A stretch of DNA of 64,000 nt. It comes from CAVVYJ01 sp963752495 (GTDB lineage: Bacteria > Pseudomonadota > Gammaproteobacteria > Burkholderiales > Methylophilaceae). Location of the stretch: contig CAVVYJ010000008.1 of the NCBI GenBank assembly GCA_963752495.1, forward strand, positions 1 through 64,000, written 5' to 3'. This document shows positions 37,573 through 48,259 of this stretch, in pieces; position 1 is the first letter of the stretch, and each line of letters begins with the position of its first letter. The notes under the pieces were generated by a model. That model was not told the DNA's origin and searched no databases. It was given only the letters and a program-made list of their open reading frames with translations. A program made the translations under genes and the position numbers.

Positions 37573-40500
37573 ATGAGCCACTTTTTAGATAGATTAAAAT
37601 TTTTTGATAAAGTTAAGGCAACTTTTTCGGATAATCACGGCATCGTCACCAATGAGGATAGAGAGTGGGAAGACGCTTATCGTCACCGTTGGCAACATGA
37701 CAAAGTGGTACGTTCCACCCATGGTGTGAATTGTACAGGTGGCTGCTCATGGAAAATATTTGTGAAGAATGGCTTAGTGTCATTTGAAATGCAGCAAACC
37801 GACTACCCACGCACACGTGACGATTTGCCTGACCACGAGCCACGCGGATGCCAACGTGGCGCTTCTTTCTCATGGTATTTATATAGCCCGCATCGAATCA
37901 AACATCCATTAATTCGTGGTCGCTTACTTGACCTGTACCGAGTTGAGAGAATGACAGGCAAAGACCCTGTTGAAGCTTGGGCAGCGATTCAGGCTGATGA
38001 GAAAAAGCGCAAAGCTTACACTGCAGTGCGCGGACTAGGTGGATTTGTACGTACCTCATGGGATGAGGTGAATGAAATCATGGCGGCAGCCAATGTTTAC
38101 ACGATTAAAAAATGGGGACCAGACCGTATTTTTGGTTTCTCACCTATTCCCGCAATGTCGATGATTTCTTACGCTGCAGGATCACGATACCTCTCTCTCA
38201 TTGGGGCGGCTTGCGGTTCTTTTTATGATTGGTATTGTGATTTGCCGGCAGCGAGCCCTCAAACCTGGGGAGAGCAAACCGATGTGCCTGAAGCAGCCGA
38301 CTGGTATAACTCGACCTATATTATTATCACAGGCGCTAACCTGCCCATGACGCGTACTCCAGATGCGCACTTTGCTTCTGAAGTGCGCTACAAAGGTGCA
38401 AAAATTGTGGCAATGGCTCCTGATTACGCCGAGTTTTGCAAGTTTTCAGATTTGTGGATGCCAATTAAACAAGGTACTGACTCAGCAGCCTTTTTGGCGA
38501 TGGGGCATGTGGCTCTCAATGAGTTCTATATCAAAAATCAAGACCCATATTTTCAAGAGTATGCGCGCAAATACACGGACTTACCAATGCAAGTCATCTT
38601 ACGTAAGCAAGGAGATGCTTATGTGACAGACCGATTTTTAAGAGCCTCTGATTTTAATTGGGGTTTAGGTGAGACAAATAATCCTGAATGGAAAACCATC
38701 GTTTTTGATCGGAAATCAGGTCATTTTGTTGCGCCTAATGGCAGCATAGGTTTTCGATGGGGTGAAGAAGGTAACTGGAATTTGCTTGAAAAGTCCGATG
38801 CACATGATATTAAAGCCGAACTAACTTGCATTGATGACCGCGATGAAGTGGTATCCGTCGGTTTTCCACACTTTAATCATGACGAACCAGACTTGCTATT
38901 CCGCAATGTACCTGTGCGTAAGGTGAAATTGGCAAACAATGCTGAAGCATTGGTGACGACAGTATTTGACTTGCAAGTTGCTCAATACGGCATAGATCGT
39001 GGTTTGGGTGGCGAAAATATTGCAAAAAGTTATCAAGATGCCAACGTAGCGTATACGCCAGCATGGGCAGAAAAAGTCACAGGAGTTAAAGCAGCAGATA
39101 TTGAGCGTACCGGCCGTGAATTTGCGTATAACGCCTCAAAAACAAAAGGCAAGTCTATGGTAATTATGGGTGCGGCCATTAACCATTGGTATCACAATGA
39201 TTTATCTTACCGCGCGATTATGAATTTGTTACACATGTGCGGTTGTGTGGGACAAACTGGTGGTGGCTGGGCACATTATGTGGGACAGGAAAAGTTACGA
39301 CCACAGGCAGGATGGGCACCTATTGCTTTTGCGCTGGATTGGATGCGTCCACCGCGTCACACCAATTCCACCTCATATTGGTATTTCCATACCGACCAAT
39401 GGCGTTATGAAACAATGAATGCGGATGCTTTGCTAAGTCCGGCAGGAAAAGGTAAAAACAAAGGTAATTCGATTGCAGATTACAACGTAAAAGCGGCACG
39501 CATGGGGTGGTTGCCCTCTATGCCTAATTTTAACCGTAACCCAATCGAGCTGGCTGACGAGGCCATCGAAAACGGTGCAGCAGATGAAGCATCTGTAGCG
39601 CAATATGTGGCAGGGCAGCTAAAATCTGGCAAACTAGATGTAGCTTATGCTGACCCTGATGCCCCAGAAAATTGGCCACGTAATTTGTTTGTATGGCGTG
39701 CTAATTTAATTGGCACTTCAGCTAAAGGGCATGAGTATTTCCTAAAGCATTTACTTGGTGCTCAAAATGGGGTGTCTGCAAGAAGGTGGTGCAGGGAATA
39801 ATAATAAAGAAGTGAAATGGCATGAAGATGCGCCAATTGGCAAGCTGGATTTGATGGTGGACATTAACTTCCGCCTCAACTCTACAGGGGCATACTCCGA
39901 CATTATTCTGCCAACTGCCACTTGGTATGAAAAAAATGACTTGAATACAACGGATATGCATCCGTTTATCCACCCATTGTCCGAAGCCGTATCGCCAGGC
40001 TGGGAATCTAAATCTGACTGGCAAATTTTCAAAACATTGGCTAAAACGTTCTCACCATTAGCTGAGAAACATCTTGGAACTAAAAAAGAGGTAGTGGCAC
40101 TTCCTATGCAACATGATTCAGCAGCGGAATTGGCGCAACCTTTTGGCGAAGTAAAAAACTGGAAAGAAGGAGATTGCGAGCCTATTCCAGGTAAGACCAT
40201 GGCGATTATCAAGCTGGTCGAGCGTACTTACGGTGATACGTATCGTAAGTTTATTGCGCTTGGACCACTGATGACCAAACTAGGTAACAACATTAAGGGC
40301 ATTGATTGGAATACAGACCAAGAATACGAAGAACTTAAAAAACATAATAGCACCGTTAAAGAGGCAGGCATCTCTTTCGGGATGCCATCACTATCTGAAG
40401 ATATAGAGGTGTGCGATTCTGTGATGCGATTAGCACCAGAAACCAATGGTGAAGTAGCGCATAAATCATGGACAGCATTATCTAAAAAGACTGGATTGGA

Positions 40501-41323
40501 TCACCATCACTTGTATGCTGGTCGCCACGAAGATAAGTTCACTTTCAAAGATATTCAAGCACAACCACGTAAGATTATCACCGCACCAACTTGGTCTGGT
40601 ATTGAATCTGAAAAAGTGTCATACACAGCAGGTTATACCAATATCCACGAGCATATCCCTTTCCGTACGCTTACAGGTCGGGCACATTTTTACCAGGATC
40701 ATGAATGGATGCTAGATTTTGGCGAAGGGTTCTGTACTTACAAACCGATGGTGGATTTAGGCGAGTTAAATTCATTACCTAAAGCCGTCACAGACAAACC
40801 TCATCTATCACTTAATTGGATTACACCACACTCTAAATGGGGCATTCATTCATCTTACCAAGACAATTTGCGTATGTTGACTTTGTTTCGTGGCGGTCCT
40901 TATGTGTGGCTATCAGAGGACGATGCTAAAACAGTGGGCATTGAAGATAACGACTGGGTAGAAGCCGTGAATCACAACGGCGCAACAGTTGCACGTGCAG
41001 TAGTTTCGCAACGTGTGCCTCGTGGCATGGCGATGATGTACCACGCGCAGGAGAAAAATGTGAATGTACCAGGTTCGCCATCCACCAATAAACGCGGGGG
41101 TATTTTGAACTCTGTCACACGCGTGATTATGAAACCTACCAACATGATAGGCGGTTACGCGCAGTTATCTTACGGCTTTAATTACTACGGTACGGTGGGT
41201 TGTCAGCGAGACACTATGGTGGCATTACATAAAATTGCTGATAAAGATGTGGATTGGTTGGAACGTCCACTCACACCAGAACGTGAAGCTCAGTTAAACC
41301 CAGTTGGCATTGGTGCCAAATAA
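37573..41323 (+). CDS. narG: Respiratory nitrate reductase alpha subunit NarG (frameshifted)
   Basis: The Mo-bisMGD catalytic subunit at the cytoplasmic face. The FS0 cluster ligands are His and Cys in HGVNCTGGCSWK with the last Cys in EPRGCQRGASFSWYLYSPHR. The Mo-ligand Asp region reads YNSTYIIITGANLPMTRTPDAH. The pieces 37573-39801 and 39755-41323 overlap in different frames and join if one G is removed from the GGGG run at 39769-39772 (GAQNG-CLQEGGAGNNNKEVKW). The corrected length of ~1,248 aa is normal. There is no Tat signal, as expected for NarG with only an N-terminal remnant. It is first of narGHJI, with AGGAG before the ATG. Confidence 0.96.
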
Positions 41324-41343
41324 AAGGCTAAAAGGAGAACATT

Positions 41344-42882
41344 ATGAAAGTACGCGCACAATTCGCCTTTGTCTTTAATTTAGATAAATGCATCGGCTGT
41401 CACACTTGCTCGGTTACCTGTAAAAACGTATGGACGAACCGAAAAGGCGTTGAATACGCTTGGTTTAATAATGTGGAATCTAAACCTGGTGTTGGTTACC
41501 CAAAACAGTGGGAAAACCAAGAGGTTTGGAAAGGTGGCTGGGAGCTTAAAAACGGCAAGCTAGAATTAAAGTCTGGTAGCCGCACTAGCAAGCTCCTTAA
41601 TATATTTGCTAACCCAGATATGCCTGAGATTGACGATTACTACGAGCCATTCACTTACAACTACGCGCATTTAAAAAATGCACCGTTGTCTGAGGCGACT
41701 CCGACTGCTCGTCCGATTTCACAAATCACGGGTGAAAGTATGGAGAAAATCACTTGGGGTCCAAATTGGGAAGATGACTTAGCTGGTGAATACCACAAGC
41801 GCAGCAAAGATAAAAATATGGATAACATCCAAAAAGAAATGTATGGTCAGTTTGAAAATACCTTTCACATGTATTTGCCGCGCATTTGTAACCATTGTTT
41901 GAATGCTTCTTGTGTAGCGGCTTGCCCATCAGGCTCAATCTACAAGCGCGAAGAAGATGGCATTGTGTTAGTTGATCAGGACAAATGCCGTGGCTGGCGC
42001 ATGTGCATCAGCTCATGCCCTTACAAAAAAGTGTTCTACAACTGGGAGTCAGGCAAGGCGGAAAAATGTATCGGCTGCTATCCACGTGTTGAGTCTGGAA
42101 TGCCAACTGTGTGTTCAGAGTCTTGCGTAGGGCGTATTCGTTACAACGGAATTATGTTGTATGACGCAGACCGTATTGAAGAATTGGCTAGCATGGAAGA
42201 CACTCAGGACCTCTATGAAGCACAGCGCAGAATATTTTTAGATCCCAATAATCCTGAGGTGATTAAAGCAGCCCGAGCAGAAGGGATTAACGAAGATTGG
42301 CTTGATGCAGCACGTAAATCACCCATCTGGAAAATGGCAATGGATTGGAAAATTGCCTTCCCCATGCACCCAGAGTTCCGCACGTTACCGATGGTTTGGT
42401 ATGTGCCACCACTTTCACCTGTGCAATCCCAAATTGACCAAGGCAACTTACCTGTAGGCCCAGATGGAGCTATTCCAGTGGCGGGAACCATGCGCTTACC
42501 CGTGCAATATTTGGCGAACTTACTCACCGCTGGCAAAGAAGAGCCCATTGAAAGCGCTTTGAATAAGTTGATTGCGATGCGTAGTTACCAGCGCTCAATA
42601 CATGTTGAAGGCAAAGTGGATACTCGTGCAATTGACAAAGCTGGTATTACAGAAGACCAAGCAAAAGAGATGTACCGCTACTTAGCGATTGCCAATTATG
42701 AAGACCGATTTGTGATTCCGACTGGGCATACTGAAGAATCGTTAGATGACTCTTTCGGTTTTCAAGGGCAAAACGGCTTTACTTTTGGCAACGACTCTTC
42801 ACGCGGTGTTTCTAAAATCACACTATTCCCTCGCCGTCGTAAAGATACGGTAGAGCCTAAAGAAGAAGCGCCAAATAGCTAA
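41344..42882 (+). CDS. narH: Nitrate reductase beta subunit NarH
   Basis: The iron-sulfur subunit relaying electrons from NarI to NarG. Four cluster motifs are visible: CIGCHTCSVTCKNVW, CNHCLNASCVAACPSGSIY, CRGWRMCISSCPYKKVFYNW and CIGCYPRVESGMPTVCSESCVGRIRY. The Trp in CRGWRMC replaces a Cys and gives the [3Fe-4S] centre typical of NarH. At 512 aa it is normal, with 21 bp to narG and 12 bp to narJ. Confidence 0.97.
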   Translation: MKVRAQFAFVFNLDKCIGCHTCSVTCKNVWTNRKGVEYAWFNNVESKPGVGYPKQWENQEVWKGGWELKNGKLELKSGSRTSKLLNIFANPDMPEIDDYYEPFTYNYAHLKNAPLSEATPTARPISQITGESMEKITWGPNWEDDLAGEYHKRSKDKNMDNIQKEMYGQFENTFHMYLPRICNHCLNASCVAACPSGSIYKREEDGIVLVDQDKCRGWRMCISSCPYKKVFYNWESGKAEKCIGCYPRVESGMPTVCSESCVGRIRYNGIMLYDADRIEELASMEDTQDLYEAQRRIFLDPNNPEVIKAARAEGINEDWLDAARKSPIWKMAMDWKIAFPMHPEFRTLPMVWYVPPLSPVQSQIDQGNLPVGPDGAIPVAGTMRLPVQYLANLLTAGKEEPIESALNKLIAMRSYQRSIHVEGKVDTRAIDKAGITEDQAKEMYRYLAIANYEDRFVIPTGHTEESLDDSFGFQGQNGFTFGNDSSRGVSKITLFPRRRKDTVEPKEEAPNS

Positions 42883-42893
42883 AGGAGAATGTC

Positions 42894-43412
42894 ATGCAGA
42901 TCTACAAATTATTATCAGCTCTTCTTGATTACCCAAACCAAGAATTGATTGAACACCTGCCAGAATTGAGTGAGTTCGTGGCGGAAAATCAAGAAATTGA
43001 TGTTGCAGAACGTGAGGCATTGCAGGGATTTTTAACTTACTTACGAAGTCTGCCAGTGACAGAATTGCAAGCAGATTATGTGAAAACGTTTGACATGACA
43101 GCAGAGCACAGTTTGCATCTCACCCATCACTTATTTGGCGATGATAAAAATCGCGGCCCTGCGCTGATTGACCTAGGTGAGCTTTACAAAGATTACGGTG
43201 TCGAGGTGGTCACAAATGAACTGCCGGATTATTTGCCACTCGTGCTTGAGTTCGCCGCCTATATGGATGACAACGAGGCCACTGTGTTTTTATCGGATGC
43301 TAAAAAGGTGTTTGGTGTGCTGACAGAAAATCTGCAAAAAGCTGAAAGCCCTTACGCCGCTTTACTTTCAATTATTGAAAGCAGAGCGACGTTGAGTAAA
43401 TTGGCAGCATAA
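42894..43412 (+). CDS. narJ: Nitrate reductase assembly chaperone NarJ
   Basis: A TorD/NarJ-type helical chaperone that binds apo-NarG during Mo-cofactor insertion. Typical regions are YKLLSALLDYPNQELIEHLPEL, VKTFDMTAEHSLHLTHHLFGDDKNRGPALIDL, and NELPDYLPLVLEFAA. At 172 aa it lacks the variable C-terminal tail of longer (~230 aa) NarJ proteins but keeps the core. Confidence 0.95.
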   Translation: MQIYKLLSALLDYPNQELIEHLPELSEFVAENQEIDVAEREALQGFLTYLRSLPVTELQADYVKTFDMTAEHSLHLTHHLFGDDKNRGPALIDLGELYKDYGVEVVTNELPDYLPLVLEFAAYMDDNEATVFLSDAKKVFGVLTENLQKAESPYAALLSIIESRATLSKLAA

Positions 43413-43436
43413 GCAAATGACATTAAGGAGTACAAA

Positions 43437-44126
43437 ATGATTCTACACAATTTTCTATATGGTGTTTATCCCTACATTGCACTCGGCGTGTTTCTACTAG
43501 GCAGCCTGTTACGCTTCGATCGCGAGCAATACACTTGGAAAAGTGATTCCAGCCAATTGTTATCCAAGGCGAATTTGCGACTTGGTAGCAATTTGTTTCA
43601 TATTGGCATTCTCGCCATATTCGGGGGACATGCTGTTGGTTTGTTAACGCCACACAGCGTATTTACGGGTATGGGCATTACAGACATGACCCATCAAATG
43701 ATTGCTATATGGGCTGGCTCGATTTTCGGTGTGATGTGCTTAATTGGCGGCGCTATTTTATGGCTACGCCGCATGTTTAATGCACGCGTGTCAGCCGCCA
43801 GTCGAGGCTCAGATAAATTTATTCTCACTTGGCTACTTATTACATTGATTCTGGGTTTGTCCACAATTCCTGTGTCTATTGGCCATGCTAACCACGGTAA
43901 CCCCGGCGTGATGATTGCCTTGGCAGAGTGGGTGCAAAGCATTGTTTATTTACGCCCAAATCCATCGCTACTCAATGATGTAGATACTATTTTTAAAGTG
44001 CATTTGTTCTTTGGCATGACTGTATTTCTAGTGTTTCCATTCACCCGCATGGTACACGTATGGAGTGCACCATTTGGATACTTAGTCCGGCCATATCAAA
44101 TCGTGCGTAGCAAACGATTTCGTTAA
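43437..44126 (+). CDS. narI: Nitrate reductase gamma subunit NarI
   Basis: The di-heme b membrane subunit that oxidises quinol. It has five helices in 229 aa. Heme ligands are the His residues in LFHIGILAIFGGHAVG (TM2) and in VHLFFGMTVFLVFPFTRMVHVWSAP (TM5). It ends 14 bp before the carbonic anhydrase gene, which suggests that the operon continues. Confidence 0.96.
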   Translation: MILHNFLYGVYPYIALGVFLLGSLLRFDREQYTWKSDSSQLLSKANLRLGSNLFHIGILAIFGGHAVGLLTPHSVFTGMGITDMTHQMIAIWAGSIFGVMCLIGGAILWLRRMFNARVSAASRGSDKFILTWLLITLILGLSTIPVSIGHANHGNPGVMIALAEWVQSIVYLRPNPSLLNDVDTIFKVHLFFGMTVFLVFPFTRMVHVWSAPFGYLVRPYQIVRSKRFR

Positions 44127-44140
44127 AGAGATATGCAACC

Positions 44141-44797
44141 ATGCGTGATGTTACAAAATTTCTTAGTGGATTTAGGCGCTTTCAACATAGCTATCTGGGC
44201 AAAAAACATGAGTTGTTTGATCAGTTAGTCAAGCAGGGTCAGCGCCCACGCGCGCTGGTGATTGCCTGCTGCGACTCACGTTGTGACCCTGCACTGCTAA
44301 CTGATTGCGATCCTGGTGATATGTTTGTAGTGCGTAATGTTGCCAATCTGGTTCCCCCCCATGTTCAGGCAACTTACTTTGCTGCAACGACATCAGCGAT
44401 CGCATTTGCTGTGCATAATTTAGAGGTAGAGCACATTATTGTCATGGGGCATGCCCAGTGTGGTGGTATTCGTGCACTATTGGAGCATAAAACACCGAAC
44501 TGTAATGAGGAAGAGCTCATTGCTAAATGGTTAGGTATTGCAGAAGACGCACGCCAGTATGTATTACGAGATTTGTCCGGCAAGCCGGAGCATGTGCTCA
44601 CGCACGCCTGTGAGCAGGCGGCTATTCTCATTTCCCTTGAAAATCTAATGTCTTATCCTTGGATTGAGCAACGCGTGGAAGCTAAAAAACTGGCTTTGCA
44701 TGGCTGGTATTTTGATATGCAGCAGGGAGATCTACTGGAATATCAGCCGGAAAGTGGCCACTTTGAAGTATTGGTCCCACATCTGGAAATGGCTTGA
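44141..44797 (+). CDS. Beta-class carbonic anhydrase in the nar operon
   Basis: A zinc enzyme interconverting CO2 and bicarbonate. Zn ligands are the Cys in VIACCDSRCDPALLT and the His and Cys in VMGHAQCGGIRALL, with the catalytic Asp-Arg pair in CDSR. At 218 aa it is normal, with no signal peptide, so cytoplasmic. It starts 14 bp after narI and shares an ATGATGG junction with the next frame, so it is very likely cotranscribed with narGHJI. A pH or bicarbonate role during nitrate respiration is possible. Confidence 0.94.
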   Translation: MRDVTKFLSGFRRFQHSYLGKKHELFDQLVKQGQRPRALVIACCDSRCDPALLTDCDPGDMFVVRNVANLVPPHVQATYFAATTSAIAFAVHNLEVEHIIVMGHAQCGGIRALLEHKTPNCNEEELIAKWLGIAEDARQYVLRDLSGKPEHVLTHACEQAAILISLENLMSYPWIEQRVEAKKLALHGWYFDMQQGDLLEYQPESGHFEVLVPHLEMA

Positions 44798-44841
44798 TGG
44801 TGACTACTATAAAAATTACAGATAGAAAACTGGAGAGAAAT

Positions 44842-46285
44842 ATGAGATTTTATTCAAATATAAATACATTGGCAGTTTCTGCATTGTTTTGTACTTCCTT
44901 GGCAGTAGCGGATGAGCCTGCCAAGCCAGCTCCAAGTACGTTGTTAGAAGCAATTACCATGGGCAAACCCATGACAAATTTTAGATTGCGCTACGAAAAC
45001 GTAGACCAAGAAGGCTATCAGGGCACAACAGCTACTGCGAAGAAATTGGATACAGCTCAGGCTTGGACGCTTCGCAGCTTAATTGGCTGGCAGACAGCGC
45101 CATTCAATAACTTTAGCTTTGCGGCGCAATTAACCGATGTGCATGAATTCACCGATGATTTTAACGATAGGCGCGATAACCAGCCGGAACATAACAACGG
45201 CACTGGCAGCGCCAGCTTAGATAAGCGCCAATATCCCAATATCGTTGATGCTGGCTACACTGACATCAATCAACTCTATGTGGATTGGACTGGTATTAAA
45301 GACACCAAATTACGCTTGGGTCGACAACAGCTTAACCTAGACAATGTACGTTTTATCGGGGATATCGGCTTCAGGCAAAATATGCAGGTATTTGATGGTG
45401 TTTCTGTGCTAAATAAGAGTATTCCGAATACTGAAATTTTTGCTGCCCACTTTGGTAAAGTGCGCCAAATTACTACCAAGCTACGCGATGGCAATATCGA
45501 TATGGTCAATGCTAAATATCGCATCTCGCCAACAGAAGCTTTGATAGGTTACGGCTATTTCATAGATGTGGTGAACTTGGGACAAAATGGCGGTAATCCG
45601 GCAGCCATTAGCACGGCTGCGCAAGGTGGAAATGGCTTGGGTGGCAGTAGCGACACACCGGCTTCTGCAGCCAATATCAATCCATCCGGAACAGACGCGA
45701 GCAGCAAGACCTTTGGCATACGTCTTGATGGTGCGCATGCATTTAATCCTACTTGGAAAGGGCTCTACACGGCCGAATACGCCAAACAGGATGACTATCG
45801 TGGAGGGAGCGACCTAATTGATGCGCATTATTTCAAATTAGGTGGCGGTGTTGGCTACGACACATGGTCTATCCGCATCGATCACGAAAAACTCTCCAGT
45901 AATGATGGTAAATACGCCTTCCAAACTCCATTGGGCACTAATCACCTGTTTCCAGGGATGGGCGGATGTATTTCTTGCTACACCACGTCAAGGCATGGAA
46001 GATACCTTTATCACTTTGGCTGGCAGTATCGAGAAAGCCAAATTCTATGCGGAATATCATGTCTTCAAATCAGATGAAGATTTTCAATCTATGGGTGGAA
46101 AACTAGGTAATAAATATGGTACTGAGCTGGACTTGAGCGTGACCTACCCATTTACCAAAGAGATCACCGGCAAGCTTGAGTACGCCAATTTCAATGAAAG
46201 CGACGTATATGGCACCACCCTACAAAATGCTGCACGCAAGGGTGATAAAGAAATTATCTGGCTGACTGGTATGTATACGTTTTAA
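44842..46285 (+). CDS. Outer-membrane beta-barrel porin (alginate-export/OprD-like group, frameshifted)
   Basis: A ~480-residue outer-membrane protein. ATG 44842 follows GGAG and starts a signal peptide (ALFCTSLAVA-DE). The barrel repeats alternate short beta strands (MTNFRLRYENVDQEG, DWTGIKDTKLRLGRQQLNLDN, DGVSVLNKSI) and end in an aromatic residue (WLTGMYTF), the sorting signal for BamA. Removing one T from the TTT at 45949-45951 joins the frames as NHLFQGWADVFLATP. The 'FxGWADxFLxTPxxGxxD' segment is typical of the alginate-export-type porin family. Its place behind narI and a carbonic anhydrase suggests a nitrate or anion pore, but selectivity cannot be read from sequence. Confidence 0.85.
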
Positions 46286-46295
46286 GCGCAGCCTC

Positions 46296-47303
46296 ATGCA
46301 AAAAAACATCTATCCTAATGAGTTAATCGATGGTTTTGGCCGCAAGGTTGATTACATCCGATTATCAATTACGGATAGATGCGATTTTAGGTGTGTGTAC
46401 TGCATGTCAGAAGATGTAAGGTTCTTGCCACGAGACGAGGTTTTATCACTTGAAGAGTGCTCCAGATTAGTGAAAGCTTTTGTTTCCCTCGGTGTGAAGA
46501 AAGTGCGTATTACCGGAGGTGAGCCGCTAGTGCGTAAAGATGCGCTGTGGCTTTTTAATGAAATTGGTCATTTGCCTGGCCTGAATGAGCTGGTTTTAAC
46601 CACCAATGGCTCACAATTAGAACATCACGCATTAGCCTTGAAGCAAGCAGGTGTGCGCCGCATTAACATTAGCCTTGATAGCTTGGATGCCGCGCGTTTT
46701 CGTCAAATCACCCGCGTAGGTGAGTTAGATAAAGTTTTACGTGGCATTGCAGTTGCTAAGCAAGCTGGCTTTGAAAATATTAAACTTAACGCCTTGCTCA
46801 TGCGTGGCATCAATGACGATGAAGCTTTACCTTTGGCCGCGTTTGCCATAGAGCAGGGGTTGGACATCTCTTTTATTGAAGAAATGCCACTGGGTGAAGT
46901 CAATCATTCCCGCAGCGCAAGCTATGTGAGCAATGAAGAGACGCTCAGACTATTGAGGGCTCGCTATGATTTAATTAGTAGCAACGAGACTACAGGTGGC
47001 CCAGCGCGCTATTGGCGCATTCCGAATAGTCAAACAAAAATTGGGTTTATATCACCACATAGCCATAACTTTTGCGAGGCGTGTAATCGCGTACGCATTA
47101 GCTGTAAAGGTGAGCTGTTTCTTTGTTTAGGCCAAGAAAACAAGGTGGATTTAAGGCCATTGTTAAGAGAGCATTCTCACGATGACAAATTGCTTAAACA
47201 AGCGATTATTAATAGCATGAAAATAAAATCTAAAGGCCATGATTTTAATATACAGCGTGCAGCTCCGGCAGTGATACGCTTTATGTCTTACACAGGCGGT
47301 TAA
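46296..47303 (+). CDS. moaA: MoaA, GTP 3',8-cyclase for molybdenum cofactor
   Basis: A radical-SAM enzyme for the first step of molybdopterin synthesis. The N-terminal cluster motif is CDFRCVYCM, the SAM region is VRITGGEPLVRKD, and the C-terminal GTP-side cluster is in CEACNRVRISCKGELFLCL. The typical C-terminal GG is present (MSYTGG). At 335 aa it is normal. It follows the porin by 10 bp. It is the only Moco gene in the island and probably boosts cofactor supply for NarG while the other steps come from the chromosome. Confidence 0.96.
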   Translation: MQKNIYPNELIDGFGRKVDYIRLSITDRCDFRCVYCMSEDVRFLPRDEVLSLEECSRLVKAFVSLGVKKVRITGGEPLVRKDALWLFNEIGHLPGLNELVLTTNGSQLEHHALALKQAGVRRINISLDSLDAARFRQITRVGELDKVLRGIAVAKQAGFENIKLNALLMRGINDDEALPLAAFAIEQGLDISFIEEMPLGEVNHSRSASYVSNEETLRLLRARYDLISSNETTGGPARYWRIPNSQTKIGFISPHSHNFCEACNRVRISCKGELFLCLGQENKVDLRPLLREHSHDDKLLKQAIINSMKIKSKGHDFNIQRAAPAVIRFMSYTGG

Positions 47304-47415
47304 TTTGGCGGTATAACGGTATTTGCATGTACCGCTTTTAGCGGAACCCCTGTTTTGCAAATGTAGTAATCAGACTACACACATATCTCAATCCGAGACT
47401 ATCTCAAACAACTCA

Positions 47416-48259
47416 CTATATAAAATACTCTTGTTTAATGAAGCTGGCCACATTATCAATATCTGGGTATATTGAGCCTCTAGTGATTCCGAGAGCCTTT
47501 AATTGACTTCTAATAACGTCTTTCTTATCTCCATTGATAATTAAAGGGTTTTCAGAGCTTGCAATATATTCAGATTGTATCTTCGCTGGTTCAGTTTTAT
47601 TTCCTGATATCCCATACAAGAGAAATGCCCCATCTTGTTTAAGTATTCGTGCATTATCAAGTTTAGGTTTTACACACACAACTGATTCCAAATGCTTTCT
47701 TTCTATAAGTGCTTGAAAATAAGGTTTTTCTTGCCTTATTTCGTGAAGTAAATATTTAATTTGAGGCTCCAAATTAAATTGGTCAACTGACAAACTGCTA
47801 GGTGGTAAGTTAAAGCTTGCAGGTCTACGGCTTAAATTTGAAATTACACTTACCGTATCACTGTCATAGTATTTTATATCGCACTTAGGTATCTTAAAGA
47901 CTATTACTTCCCCACTTTGATTTTTAGCTAGTTGTCTCTGATGTTGCAAAGTAAAGTGCTATTAATGGATTGCTTGTTATATACTAATAATTAGTTGGTA
48001 GAGAATAATGCTGCATTTTTACTAATGCTTGAAATGTTGAGAGAGTTGATTCAAAATCTGATGGGCATCTAAGTATTAATTCTTTAAATAGAATATCCTC
48101 ATTTTCAATCCAGCCTACGTTACGGTAAACGCTAGGAACTAATTCATAACGAATATCTGAATGACCCCTATAAAAATATATATGTTCATCATCTAATATA
48201 ATTTTCTCAAGCTCTCCAAGGAAAGTTCTAAGGCTTCCGATTTTATTTATGTTTAGTAC
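47416..48259 (-). pseudogene. FRG-domain protein, degraded
   Basis: Reading the minus strand from 48259 gives KIGSLRTFLGELEKII, IYFYRGHSDIRYELVPSVYR (the Phe-Arg-Gly core with its partner segment), then KMQHYSLPT and, after a disrupted stretch near 47985, ITSNPLIALYFA. A second break near 47955 leads into the open 177-codon part (47416-47949), which ends with the usual FRG tail GITRGSIYPDIDNVASFIKQ. No start codon is evident at the 5' end. FRG-domain genes are common on mobile elements and some take part in phage defence. Two breaks plus the missing start suggest a dead gene unless the consensus is wrong. Confidence 0.65.
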
